Notes under the pieces: generated by a model
Databases searched by the model: none
The model's input: only the letters and a program-made list of their open reading frames with translations
What the model was told of the DNA's origin: nothing
DNA from: Eucommia ulmoides
Lineage: Eukaryota > Streptophyta > Magnoliopsida > Garryales > Eucommiaceae
Reading direction: 5' to 3'
Assembly: GCA_016647705.1 (NCBI GenBank)
Contig: CM028327.1
Coordinates: 7,635,726-7,699,725 of the forward strand
Length of the DNA stretch: 64,000 bases
Shown: positions 21,961 through 33,900 of the stretch, piece by piece
Position numbering within the stretch: position 1 is the stretch's first letter
Layout: every line of letters starts with the position of its first letter
Program-made: the position numbers and the translations under genes

Positions 21961-22912
21961 CTTACCTTTGTAGTAGGAGGAAGAAGTTGTGAAATTTGTC
22001 AAATTTTGAAGAAAGAAATCGGACAAATGAAGGATGAACACTTAAGGTTAATTCGGGAAGAAAATGAAGGATGAACACTTAGGTTAAATCGGGAAGAATA
22101 TGAGGAAGGAGGCAAATGAACTCTCGGGAAGAATTCACAATGAGGAAGGAGGGAAATGAGTTTGTGAGGTATTATAAGGGTTTGGTCCCCGTGTTTAAAA
22201 TGCCGGGACCAATTGAGGCAATTTGGTCACATTGACCAAGCAGCACAGCTTTGCAGACCGTATCTAAGCAGTCTGCAAAGCTGTTACCGTTTGACCAACA
22301 CAAACGACACATCACCGTTTTGCACAAACGGTAATGTGCCGTTATAATTGAAGGATCCCGGCGTTCACAACGCCGGGACCATGAAAATAAAAAATAATTA
22401 AAGATCCCGGTGTTCGGAACATCCGGACTAAGATCCTAGTGTTTCGAACATCGGGTTACTCGTGTTTCGTAATTAAGTTTGAAAACACATGTTTTCAGAT
22501 TTATTTATTTTTTTAAATATATTATTTGTGTAAAGAACTCTACAAATTATATGTATTTGTGTAAATTTTGTTACATCTAACAAATATTCTATACAAAAAT
22601 TAGTTTAATATTAGTTACATGAATTTGTGTAATATTAGTTACATGTTACAAATTACATATATTTATGTAATATTTGTTACATCTAACAAATTTTTACACA
22701 CAAATTAGTTATATATTACAAATTACAGTAATATTTGTTACATCTAACAAATATTTGATACACAAATTAGTTACATGTAATTGCGCGAGTGCACGCGTGT
22801 GTATTGGGTTTTCCGTCTATTTTAATATGCAGGACTAAAACACAAGTTGTAATTACATATGAGGCTTTTTTAAAATTAAGGATAAAATAAAGGATTTGCC
22901 ACCGAAACACCC

Positions 22913-23705
22913 TATTTTATTTTAGGTTAAAATTATAGTTTTATTAAAATATGATATTAATTAAAAGTAACTTGTAATTTTACGGTCAAAATAAAATTTT
23001 AAATTAATTATAAAGTCAATAAAACACTATTATCACTCACAAAATTGGGATTTAAAAATATTTTTTTTTCAATTTAATTCATACCAACGAATGCAAAACA
23101 ACAATGAATCCCAAAATTTTCCTTACAAATAAAAATAAAAAATAAAAATATTGTTTTCCTTAATTTTGATAGAATGAAGTTTTTGTACTTTGCACCCCTG
23201 AATTTTCTAATATATCTTACTTTAGCCCTTATTTTTTCAATTCGAAAAAAATTAAACTCAAAAGTATCCAAATTGTATCAAGTCAGTACAAATTGATAAT
23301 ACTGTTATTTTTATAACATAAATCAACCACGTGTTAAACACAAATCACTCATGTGGATTAATTCCCTCATAAAAAATGATGGAAGGAATTATTTGACACG
23401 AATTGGATACTTCAAGGTTTAATGTGTTAAATTGAAAGGGACTGAGCTAAAGTGGAATTTCTTTGAAACTTCAGGGGTGCGAAGTGCAAAAATATATTTG
23501 GGCTTGGAATAGAGTGGATAAGCCCATTATAGGTGGGTTGAGATCAGCCCTTTTTGTGAAGTCATTTTTTTTCTTTTTCTTTTTGGAAAATTATTTATAA
23601 TAGGGATTAGTTACATTTTTACCCTCAAAGTTTTAATAAGTATTCTATTTAGTCCTTCAACTTTGAAACAAAACAATTTTACCACTTAAGTATTTTTTTT
23701 TTTTT

Positions 23706-23736
<31 letters not shown>

Positions 23737-23754
23737 GGGAAGCAAGATTATGTA
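22913..23754. other. Intergenic with MITE family A copy 2 and a T-run/G-run junction
   Basis: Family A MITE copy 2 is at about 23180-23493: left TTTGTACTTTGCACCCCTG, right read backwards TTTTTGCACTTCGCACCCC, with ATCAACCACGTGTTAAACAC inside. A run of 23 T (23693-23715) passes straight into a run of 24 G (23716-23739). The rest is AT-rich with nothing seen. Confidence 0.6.
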
Positions 23755-24586
23755 TGTAAGACCCAATTTTTTGGTTATGCATATTTTCGATATCATTTTA
23801 TAACATTCAAAAAGTATTTAAGTTTAGTGTGTTATTTTAAATTTCACTTTAAAATTTTTTAGGGGTCATTATGGTATTTAAAATTTAGTTTCAAGAATTT
23901 GGGGGTTAGTAAATTAATTTGGCTATTAAAATTTGGGGGTCAATTATTATTTTAAAATGTTAATTTTTAACTTTTGAACTTAAATGATATTACAAAAATT
24001 CAAGTGGGAGGATATATGTAATTTATTTCGTTAATTACAAAATCCATGAACAAGAAGCATGGATATGAAAAAGACGCAAGGATGAAATAAATAAAAAAAA
24101 TGGTGGGTGCAAGGCGGTGGTAAGTGTTTATATGTAAATACTAATGTATAACCGGTACCTGAAGACACGAGCGTAAACATTCAACATCTATTTCGTCAAA
24201 ACATTTGTAATAACTAACAATCAAGATAACTATCATGCACCTATTTCATTTAACATAAAATCAATCAATAATCTAATAACATTTAAATTTTATAACAAAA
24301 CTCACCTACGACAATGCTAGAATAGGACGTCCCAAACATTAAATAAAATATAGACAACTAATACAGTATAATTTGGCATTTTTTGGTAGAATTTTAAATG
24401 TTGCATCAATTGAGACCATTATAGTTATAATAATGCTTCTGGATAAACAATATTGGTCGTGGATGGATATTCATATTCTGGGAAAAATACACTTAATCGA
24501 TCAAATGATATATATCTTAATAGAATCACAGATAGTTGACCGTGACTACATACCTTAGTCAAATTAACCCCAACAAATTTCATTGA

Positions 24587-25620
24587 TTATGCTTGTGATT
24601 TATTTATCGTCATAGCATATGTAAAATGAATTGGAAACTGGCGCCTTGTCATTTGAAAAGAAAAATCAGGAGACAATGACATCAAGGATATTATTAGAAT
24701 AAATGCCAAATTTCCTGTTTTATTCCCTGTTAATATTCGAGCTTCGATTACATGTGAAAGACACCTGACAACCATTAATCGTGTGCCATTACAAAGTCTA
24801 TCATTTGGTACGATATTTCTCAATAACATAACTGGACATCCAATTTTCAAATCTAACTTGAACGGATGTAATCCTGGAAGATCTAAAGAATTCAAATACT
24901 CATTAGGATAACGATTCATAATTTGACGATCGACTCCATCATCTTTAGACATTTTGTCCGCAACCAAATATGTGATCGTTTCTTTGGAAAAAATATTTAA
25001 AGTGGCTGAATTTATAGCACTGACATCGTCATTTCTTGCAGAAATGATAGAACATTCGGTTAAAAATGCAGGGCTAGCAACACCGGGTGTACCTAGATTT
25101 GGATAAACTAAAGATATTAGTTCGGCCACATTACGGCAATTGTGTATGGTTGACGGTGGTTGTATAATTTCAAGTGGATCACTTCCAACCTATTTAAAAA
25201 AAAATGTAAATGAATAATTTAATCTCAAATCATATATAATCAATCTATTGCAAATGAAATAATGTTAAAAAAACTTTTAAATGAAATATTACCTGAAGTA
25301 AATATCTTGAAAACTCTGCATTTTCAATGTTGCTACTATTTAGGCCCATGTTCAAATTTAAAGTACGTCTCAACAATGTTGCCACAATTTGTTGATATAC
25401 ACCTTTAAGTATAATAGGTAAAATTAGTCAAAAGTCTCCTCCAAGAACGATGGTGATACCCCCGAATGGATTTAGGTTATCGCAAATATCTCGTAGCATA
25501 CAGTCTATAGACTCAGCACAGTGCTTATGTTGCATCGAAACTTCATCCCAGATAATCAACTTTGCCTCTCCAAACAATTCGGCATGTAACGATTATTTAC
25601 TGAAATGACAAATTGAATTA
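24587..25620 (-). pseudogene. Helitron/PIF1-type helicase, two fragments
   Basis: The 5' part (about 25620-25295) reads [19 protein letters not shown], with the Walker B-like IIWDE, then [18 protein letters not shown] and ITIVLGGDF with one in-frame stop just after it, ending SRYLLQ before a GTAATA donor. The 3' part (25129-24587, 180 residues) has the second helicase half: [39 protein letters not shown] and the closing [13 protein letters not shown], the Helitron/PIF1 motif V and VI region. The block between has no good helicase text and may be intronic. The Walker A (GKT) region is missing upstream. Non-functional. Confidence 0.7.
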
Positions 25621-25714
25621 TTAAGAATGTCCAGAGGAATGTGAAACGTGGAATACACAGTTCAGCCTCCTTCAAGTAGTAGAGATGAAATACCAAATGA
25701 TTCTCAAATATGTT

Positions 25715-25924
25715 CTATGTCGCAACAGTCCAATTTGATGGCAAACCATCAACAATTTGGTTCATTATGTCTCTCTCACTGATTATGCACTTATAATTCT
25801 GCAAACGCCTAATACTTAGAATTTTATTCATCTCATATTCTCTCACGGGACAACTTTGTAAATAAGGCTTCTCATAAAAGAATTGTTTTTCCTTACGCAA
25901 CTCTAATCTGATACTCGTTCTCAA
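25715..25924 (-). pseudogene. Unrecognised ORF upstream of the Helitron helicase
   Basis: A frame of 69 residues, rich in charged and aromatic residues (KEKQQFF-like start, REYEMNKILSIRRLQNYKC, ending DGLPSNWTVAT). It is on the same strand as the helicase, about 100 bp upstream of its first recognisable piece. Where a Helitron would encode the segment between Rep and helicase. I cannot place it in a family; it may be part of the decayed Rep-Hel protein. Confidence 0.25.
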
Positions 25925-26318
25925 TACAAATAGCGGGTCGCACCATATTGCCTGAGATTGAAGGACATAAACAACACATAAGGAAAAACAAATTTATTAG
26001 ACTCTCTATTTGAGAATATTTTTAGAATAATAAATATGACATCAAAAATTTAAATCCAATTAATTGTTCTAAATTTATTAAAGAAAATGTATTAGACTCT
26101 CAATTTGAAATAGGAAAAAAAATATTAACTGAAAAAAAAAAAGGAAAAAAAATCAAAACAAAATAATAAACTTCTTTAATTACCCTTCAGTAAACTTTTA
26201 TACTCTTATTTTATTTTCTAAGGCATTTATTTAATAATAAATGAAGACACGAGCGAAATAACAATATTTTTCGTTTGATATGCATACTGGTATACTATTT
26301 AAAACAAAAGTTACAAAG

Positions 26319-26353
<35 letters not shown>

Positions 26354-28290
26354 AAAAAGAACAAAAAATAAATTGTAACCGAAAAAAACAAGCTAGAGAG
26401 AAAAAAAATTACTCGAAAAAATAAATTGTAACACATAAACAACAGATCCCATGGTCAGAATTCAGTATAAATTGTAACCGAAAAAACAGGCCAAGAAAAA
26501 AAATTAAACTCGGCACAATATATACGTACACAGTAAAATCTAATTACATGGTGCACAATATATCACAAGGTGTGTTAGTATTATATACATACATAAATAC
26601 ATAATCCTTAATTTAAAGACTAATACAGAGTTTATCACTTTGTATTCCCACTAAAAAAAAAATGGATTGAAAAGAAAACTTCATACCATCACTTCAAAAT
26701 AAAACTTCATAACATTACTTATAAATGGTTTTTCTTCATTTTATTCTATGTCAATTTAGACATTCGTTCTCAAGATTAACATCAAAGGGTGGGTGGGACT
26801 ATTGTAACTGAAAAAACAGGCCAGAAAAAATAGTCTAAAAAAAAAATCAAACTCAGCACAATATATACATACACAGTAAAAACTAATTACACGGTGCACA
26901 ATATATCACTTAATTAAAATACATTTATTGATTCAAATAAGAGTCCTTATTTTATTCCAGTGAAAGAATGAAATCAAATACATTTACTAATAAAGGTCAA
27001 CTATTTTTTAATTTATTTTTATCTTGTTTTTTAGAAGATTTTATTTTTTAGTTATTACCATTATTTTAGTGGACTTTAACTATGATTTCAAATATAATAG
27101 TTGATTGATTCAATATAGTTGATATTAATTAGAAAACTAAAATTTTGTTTAAATGACTAAAAAATTATAAGTGAATTATTTGAAGCCACCATATAACAAA
27201 TGCGACCAAAGCACCGCATATTTGATCGATTGGTTTATTTTCCAAACACCATTTGAGGAAATAGAAATTTTGGGAACAAATGCAGAAATTAGGGAATAGA
27301 AACTTAAAGGGTATGAGAACGTCACTTAACCACGTAAATCTATATAATATAAGTACATTGTTTACATTGGATGAGAACGTCTTACCTAGTTCGAGAGTTG
27401 AGATTTAACCTAATTCTACAATCGTTTCCCTCCCTCCTCGTTAGATTGTCTCTTTTCTCTCTAATTCTACAATCGAACAAAACAAGTACAGATTAAAAGA
27501 CGTAGAAATATGACAGCAGAATAGAAACAATTAACAAAATGAAATAAGACACTTTATATACTGAATTCTAAATCAGTATACAAACAGAATATGAACTTGA
27601 TTAGTGAAGAAGAAACTATTTGGTGAATAAACAATGAACTCATAATCGAATAAACAAATTGAAAAAATCAATAAATATTGTTCATTCCTTAAGCAATTTA
27701 TCTCCTGCTTAAGGGGCAGACATCAAACGTCCAAAACTAAGGGCCATGCATTTTTATTTCAATGCGTTCCAATTAAAAGGAAAAAATAAATGTTTCTAAA
27801 TTCACTGTTGTTCTTCAACAAAAATCAGCAACTAAACAAACTAAAATTAGAAACTAATCTAGCAATATGAAATCAGAAAATGGAACAAAACAACAATTCA
27901 ACAAAAGCAAACACTTTTAGCTTAATGGAAGTCTTTATAAGGGCCATGCATTTTTATTTCAATACTTGCCAATTAAGAGGGAAAAAAAACTGAAAATGTT
28001 TCTAAATTAACTATTGTTCTTCAACAAAAATAGGCAGTAAAACAAACTAAAATCAGAAACTAATTTAGCAATATGAAATCAGAAAGTGGAAATAACAAAC
28101 AATATTTCTAAATTAACTGTTGATTTTTATCAATTGATATACAAATATTTTTGTCATTCTTGTGGAAACAACCGACAATATTTCGAAGCCCTATTTCTAA
28201 TTAATTCTGCAATTGATTTTTGCCAATTGTGTTATTTTCTACAATAGGTAGCAAAACAAACAAAAACCAAAACTGACCTTAGCAGTTGAT
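25925..28290. other. Helitron interior, AT-rich, no gene seen
   Basis: Contains poly-A and poly-T tracts and several local duplications: an AACTCGGCACAATATATACRTACACAGTAAA block at about 26510 and 26855, and a GGGCCATGCATTTTTATTTCAAT block at about 27740 and 27945 with shared sequence after each. A TCTATATAATATAAGTACAT sequence at about 27343 resembles a Helitron 5' end and may be a second, inner terminus. No open frame of note. Confidence 0.4.
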
Positions 28291-28744
28291 CATCTGAAGA
28301 AACGAACGATTGTTGTGAGGAGATCGCCTGATGTAAGGGTCTTATAGATGCGAGATGGAGGGATTCCATTTGGGCACTACTGATTTTCAGGGATAAGAGC
28401 TTCGATTAGGGTAAGACTGATAGGCACAGATTAGGGTAGAGATTAGGGAACGATTGATGAGGTCGATGACGATACGAAAACAGTGGGTAATGAAGCCGGC
28501 GAAGATGGAGGAGGAGATGGGATGTAGATTTGATTAGGGTCGAATGAAAGATTTACCGTGAGATTTGGAGATTGGGGTCTGGAGGCGACGATCTGCAAAG
28601 ATTATGGAGGCGACAATCGCTTCAATAAGGCAGTGGATAAGAGATGAAGTGGCGAAGATGGGAAGGAGATGAATCCGGCGAAGATGGAGAAGAGAAGAAG
28701 CCGCAGAGATGATGAGCAATGATCGCATATAAGGGTCGAATCTT

Positions 28745-29105
28745 AGAAATGCTATTCACGCCAATTGGAAGCTAAAAATGGACAATAAGCAAAAATGGAC
28801 AGTAAGTGCTCTAAAATTATAGTGAAATGCTATTCACGTGAATTGGAAGTTAAAAAGTAAAACTGGACAGTAAGCAAAAATGGACAATAAGTGCGAATTG
28901 GAAGCAAAAAGTAGAAATAGACAGTAAGCAAAAATGGACAGTAAGTGCTCTAAAGTTATCGTGAAATGCTATTCATGTGAATTGGAAGCTAAAAAGTAAA
29001 AATAGAGAGTGAGCAAAAATAGACAGTAAATGCGAATTGGAAGCTAAAAAGTAAAAATGGATAGTAAGCAAAAATGGACAGCAAGTGCTCTAAAGTTATC
29101 GTGCA
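28745..29105. repeat. Tandem repeat, about 140-bp period, near the Helitron 5' end
   Basis: About 2.6 units. Each carries GTGAAATGCTATTCACGTGA, GAATTGGAAGCTAAAAAGTA, one or two AAAAATGGACAGTAAG segments and GTGCTCTAAAGTTATCGTG. The GTGCTCTAAA motif recurs at about 28807, 28947 and 29085. Non-coding. Subterminal tandem repeats are common in Helitrons. Confidence 0.65.
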
Positions 29106-30605
29106 ACTCCAAACCCTAAACCATGTGGTGTATGATATAAACTCATCCGACGGCTACTAATATCTAGATATTTGTTTCTTGATCCAACAACCCTCTCTAT
29201 AAATGAGCCGATTTATTATATAGATGTATGGAAATAGTAAAAAGAAAGTTACTTTGTTCAGTCTTTTCATTCATTTGTTTTTTTTCATCAACAAGTAAGA
29301 AAGTTATCTATATATGTAATATTCATATATAGATATATATGAATATTTGTGTATGTATGTATGTATGTATATAATTACGAAATTTTTCATCAAATAAATG
29401 AATAAAATAATAATAAATATTACATTTAGTATTCAATTATTAGTAAATTTTATTCTTAGTTTAGACCATATCATTGTTAGGTTCACAGGTGACGCCGACT
29501 ACGGCAATATTTCGACGATTGCCTATTAAAAACGCAAGTATCAAGGTGATTGTACTGTCTTCTATATAAATTACCAAATTATATTTTCGTATTAAAGTAC
29601 AAAAAGAAAAAAATTATTAAAATGAATTATTTTATAACGTTAAATGGATCAAGTAAATAGTTAAGTGTAAAAAATAATTTTTATTATTATACTATTATGC
29701 CATAATGTGGTCCCGACAGGAGACATGTCCTCTGAGATGTTGTTGGTCCTAACAGGAGAGTATGTCTTTAGGACGTTGCGTTGTGACCTGACATGAGGGC
29801 AAGTTCCACAGGTGGTTGATATATATTATTGTTGTTGTTGATGATGATAATAATGACTATCATCATGATATGGTGGTTTATATTACGTTTTGACTCCTAC
29901 CATTGGAGATATTGAATGACATTGACACTGATGGCAATCTTAAATTGCATAGTTGTACAGGTTACAATACCGTTATAACTTCCGATCGTGAGGTGAAATA
30001 ATCTTATGGCTAGTAAGGAACTATATTTCTGGTATTTTATTATATGAAAGTGATTTGATTGGTTAATTTATATTTAGTTTCGATATCTTGGTGATATCTA
30101 TGAATTTTAATACTATTCAATGTGATTATATTCTGTTTTGGAAAATATTGTTGTGGTTATATTTTGTTTTCGAAAGTAGATTATAATAAATGTACTTGAT
30201 CCACAAATTATTTTTATATGATAAAGACAGTACACCGATAAACTATTTTGTTTCAGGTACTCTAAATAGAGGTGTGTTCATTACTGATATTAGATAGAGT
30301 AAAAGAGTAGGCTGTCAGGGCGGTTGTTAGTAATCAGGGGTTCGAACTTCTCTAATGTTATAGAAAAGTTAGATATGTATAGTTGAATATTAAATTAGTA
30401 AATATTAATATTTGTGTCAGTTGACAATGAGTAAATATGTATTATTGGTTGGGTAACAGCAAATAGATGTCATGCTAATTATTATTTTTATCATAGTAAC
30501 GCAATGAAAGCGTGGTTGTAAAGTGATTTGTCTTTTATTCTTACTTCTCCGTAAAAATAAAAAAGTAGAAACCGAGTGATGGCCCTAGGAAATCGGATCG
30601 TTACA

Positions 30606-30765
30606 ATATATATATATATATATTAAATAAAGGGAAGGGTCTCCCTTACGACATACCAACAATTAAAGATGTAGTACGCAAGACACCACATACACCTAGG
30701 ACAACACACAAATAACCTAATACAAACACACCCGGTCGTGAAACAATTATACAACCGGTGATAAT
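30606..30765. other. Short spacer between LTR elements
   Basis: A TA microsatellite, then unremarkable AC-rich sequence with ACACACCCGGTCGTG. Nothing coding is seen. Confidence 0.4.
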
Positions 30766-30930
30766 TGAAATTGAATAATCAATTGTGTGTCTTTCTAATT
30801 GTACAATTAAGCTACATATAGGAGTAATTAAGACTAAATAAGGAAATTAATTACGACAGATAATACCTTCTTAATCTACATATTTAACTTTCTCTATATA
30901 CAAATAATAACAATATTGAATATTCCAACA
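30766..30930 (-). repeat. 3' LTR of the copia element
   Basis: 165 bp, TG...CA ended, partner of 35915-36079. Preceded on the minus strand by the polypurine tract. The eight differences from its partner are all transitions. Confidence 0.9.
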
Positions 30931-33900
30931 CTCCCTCTCAAGCTGGTATGAAGATATATTCCATTGTCAGCTTGCTTACTAGATAGTCGAATATCTTCTT
31001 TGGTAATCCTTTTGTTAGAATGTCTGCGATCTGTTCAGTAGTCGGTATATATGTTATACATATTTGTCCACTCTCGATCTTTTCCTTGATGAAATGCTTG
31101 TCCACTTCCGCATGTTTTGTCCGCTCGTGCAACACCGGATTATGAGCAATCGCAATGGCTAGTTTGTTATCACAGTAGACCTTCATAAGTACTGAATTAG
31201 ATATCTTCAACTCTCTGAGTAATCTGTTAATCCATAACACTTCACAAATGCCATGAGCCACTGATCTGTACTTCGCTTCTGCGCTACTTCTAGCTACGAT
31301 ATTTTGTTTCTTGCTCCGCCATGTGACGAGGTTCCCACCAACAAAGGTACAGTAACCGAAGGTCGATCTCCTGTACGTGATGCTCCTTGCCCAGTCTGCA
31401 TCGGTATAAACCTCTACAAGGTGGTGGCCACGTTTCTTGTACAAAATTCCCTTTCCAGGACCCTTTAAGTACCTTAGAATTCTATAGGCAGCATCGAAGT
31501 GTTTTTGTCCTAGCGAGTACATAAATTGGCTGACCATGCTTATGGCAAAGGCTATATCTGGACGGGTATGTGATAAGTAGACTAACCGCCCCACTAGTCT
31601 TTGATATTGTTCTCAGTTTATCACAGCTTCAGGTTTGACCGGTTGTAGTTTCTCATTCGGTTTACTTGGAGTTTCTACAGTTTTGCACCCAAGTAACCCT
31701 ATTTTATTCAGTAGGTCGAGTACATACTTTCTTTGACTCACAAATATGCCTCCCTTTGATCTAGTAAATTCCATTTCAAGAAAATACTTCAATGGACCTA
31801 AGTATTTGATTTCAAAATTATCAACAAGTTTTCATTTAAGTCTTCTCAACTCGTCACTATCACTTCCTGTTAAGATGATATCATCTACATAGACAATTAA
31901 AATGGTAATCTTACCATTAATTGAGTATCTATAGAACATAGTATGATCTGCTTGGCTTTGTTGATAACCCTGACCTTTTACAGTGGTTCCAAAGCGTTCA
32001 AACTACGCTCTTGGAGGTTGTTTTAGGCCGTATAGTGACTTTTTTAGCTTGCATACCTTTCCTTGTCCTATCTTTCTTTCAAAGCCCGGTGGTAAACTCA
32101 TGAACACTTTCTCCTCTAAGTCTCCATTTAGAAAGGCATTTTTCACGTCTAATTGGTGTAGTGGCCAATCAAGATTCACAGCTAAGGACAATAGAACTTG
32201 AATTGAGTTTATCTTAGCAACTGGAGCAAATGTTTCTTGGTAGTCTATCCCATATGTCTGCATGAACCCTTAGCCACGAGCCTTGCTTTGTACCATTCTA
32301 TGCTTCCATCTGCCTTACACTTAACTGTGAATACCCACTTGCACCCGACTATCTTTGTATCCTTTGGCGAATCAACTATTTCCCACTTATCACTTCTTTT
32401 AAGAGCATTCATCTCTTCTAGAACTGCTAGCTTCCAACCTGTATCACCTAGTACTTCCTCAATGTTTCTTGGAATAAACAGATTAGTAACTTTAGAAGTA
32501 AAGGCTCTATAAGATTCGAATTTTTTTGTGTAAGATACATATCTATATATAGGGTGATTGGTGCAAATTCTAACTCATTTTCTGATGGCTATAGGGATAT
32601 TAAGATCCGAAGGAATACTGGAATTGAAAGATTCATTAGGAGGTGATAAAGATATAGGATTTCCTGGATCATTGCTTAGGGAGTCGGATTGACCTTGTGC
32701 TAGAACAGTAAGCTGATTTGTATTCTTTTTTGTACCTCTCCGAGTATAAACCCGCAACTCAGTACATGATCGTGGTATTTCTTCATCTGTTTGTGAAAGA
32801 ATTATGCTCGACACTAGTGTACTAGTAGGGATCTCTTCTTGTTTTTCAATATTGTCATAACTTGTTTTTGACTGATTTGGAAGAAAAATTTCTAAGACTG
32901 TGATAGGGAGAGGATCATCAGTGACCCAAAAATTTTCTTCCATTACATTCTCCCCCTGAAAGGGATTTTTGTCAAAGAAAGAAACATTTTCCAAAAATAT
33001 GACGTCCATACTAACATGAATTTTCTTGGTTTGTGGATTGTAACACTTATACACTTTTTGATTTGGTGCATAACTGATGAAAACACATTTTTCTACTCTA
33101 GGATCAAGTTTAGACCGAAATTGGCTAGGAATATGAACATAAGAGGTGCAGTCAAATACTTTAAGAGGCAGGTCAGCTGATATCCTAAAAGCTGGAAAGT
33201 GTATTTTGAAGTTATCAAATTGTGTGGTATCATTTAGAATACATGTAGGCATACGATTTATTAAATATGTGGCTGTTAAAAGAGCATCACCTCACAAATA
33301 TTTTGGAATATGCATAGAAAACATGAGTGCACGTACGACTTCGAGTAAGTGTTTATTTTTTCGTTCAGCAATGCCATTTTGTTAGGGCGTGTCACAACAT
33401 GTGGATTGATGTAGAATACCATTTGTTTTAAAAAAACTGCCTAAACATTCATTGAAATATTCTGTTCCATTATCTTTGCGAAGAATATTAGGTTTCATTT
33501 GAAATTGGTTTTCTAGCATAATGCAAAAATCTTTAAATAAAACTGCTACATCAGATTTTGCACGCATCAAATATGTCCAGCATAAATGTGTGTGATCATC
33601 AATAAATGTCATATCCTTTTCCGGATAGTGTTGTGATTTTTAAGGGACCCCATACATCGTTGTGAATTAAATAGAATGGTTTAGATGCACGATATGGTTT
33701 TGAAATATAAGAAGTACGCTGACTTTTTGCAAACAAACAGCTTTCACAATGAAAAGAAAAATAATCCACATTCTTAAATAAAGTCAGAACAAATGTTTAG
33801 GATATTGAAAACTTGGATGTCCTAATCTAAGGTGCCAAAGCATGATTTTATCACAAACAGACATTGAACTCATACCACTGGTACCGTGAGTTGTTTTATT

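Larger units (their letters stand above)
11960..22912. mobile_element. Large Mutator-like (MULE) DNA transposon with long inverted arms
   Basis: Two long arms are inverted copies of each other. Left (about 11960-14300) and right (about 17440-22912, less one insertion) share, in mirror order: an AGTCCTGCAT motif near the tip, ATATTAGTTACATGTAA repeats, a GGTCCCGGCGTTGTGAAC hairpin motif, a CTTTGCAGACTG block, a leader with a GTAAG donor (about 12846; mirrored near 21968), and a GTTAGTTAGTTAATTTA tandem array. The tips begin GGG and are flanked by TAATTTATA and TATTTTATT (7 of 9 match), as expected of a 9-bp MULE target duplication. The core holds a MuDR-type transposase on the minus strand and unrelated ORFs on the plus strand, convergent, each fed from its own arm. 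Both gene sets are decayed. The exact tips are less sure than the arms. Confidence 0.75.
24141..29224 (-). mobile_element. Candidate Helitron, internally deleted
   Basis: Read on the minus strand, it begins TCTATATAATAAATCGGCTC at 29224 and ends TATACATTAG at 24141. The flanks are A on the 5' side and T on the 3' side, fitting Helitron insertion between A and T. The end TTAG is one base off the usual CTRR, and no convincing hairpin is seen just before it. Helitron-type helicase pieces lie near the 3' end, as in plant Helitrons. The Rep (HUH) domain was not found. At about 5 kb it is short for an autonomous element. Removing it rejoins the LTR around it, which supports the boundaries. Confidence 0.5.
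23755..30605 (+). mobile_element. Ty3/gypsy LTR remnant (Del/Tekay-like), split by a Helitron
   Basis: The left piece starts TGTAAGACCCAATTTTTTGG (23755) and the right piece ends AATCGGATCGTTACA (30605). Together these are the inverted TGTAACGACCC-type ends known from Del/Tekay chromovirus LTRs. Joined across the Helitron the pieces total about 1.77 kb, a normal length for that group. Flanks ATGTA and ATATA match at 4 of 5 positions. No internal region is seen, so it is best read as an old solo LTR. It is strongly decayed. The family call rests on the ends and on remembered LTR composition. Confidence 0.45.

Noticed and set aside
28534-28728. Minus-strand frame of 64 codons, Leu/Ile-rich
   Set aside because: It is antisense of a GA-rich, purine-biased stretch inside the Helitron. 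No domain; openness is due to strand bias.
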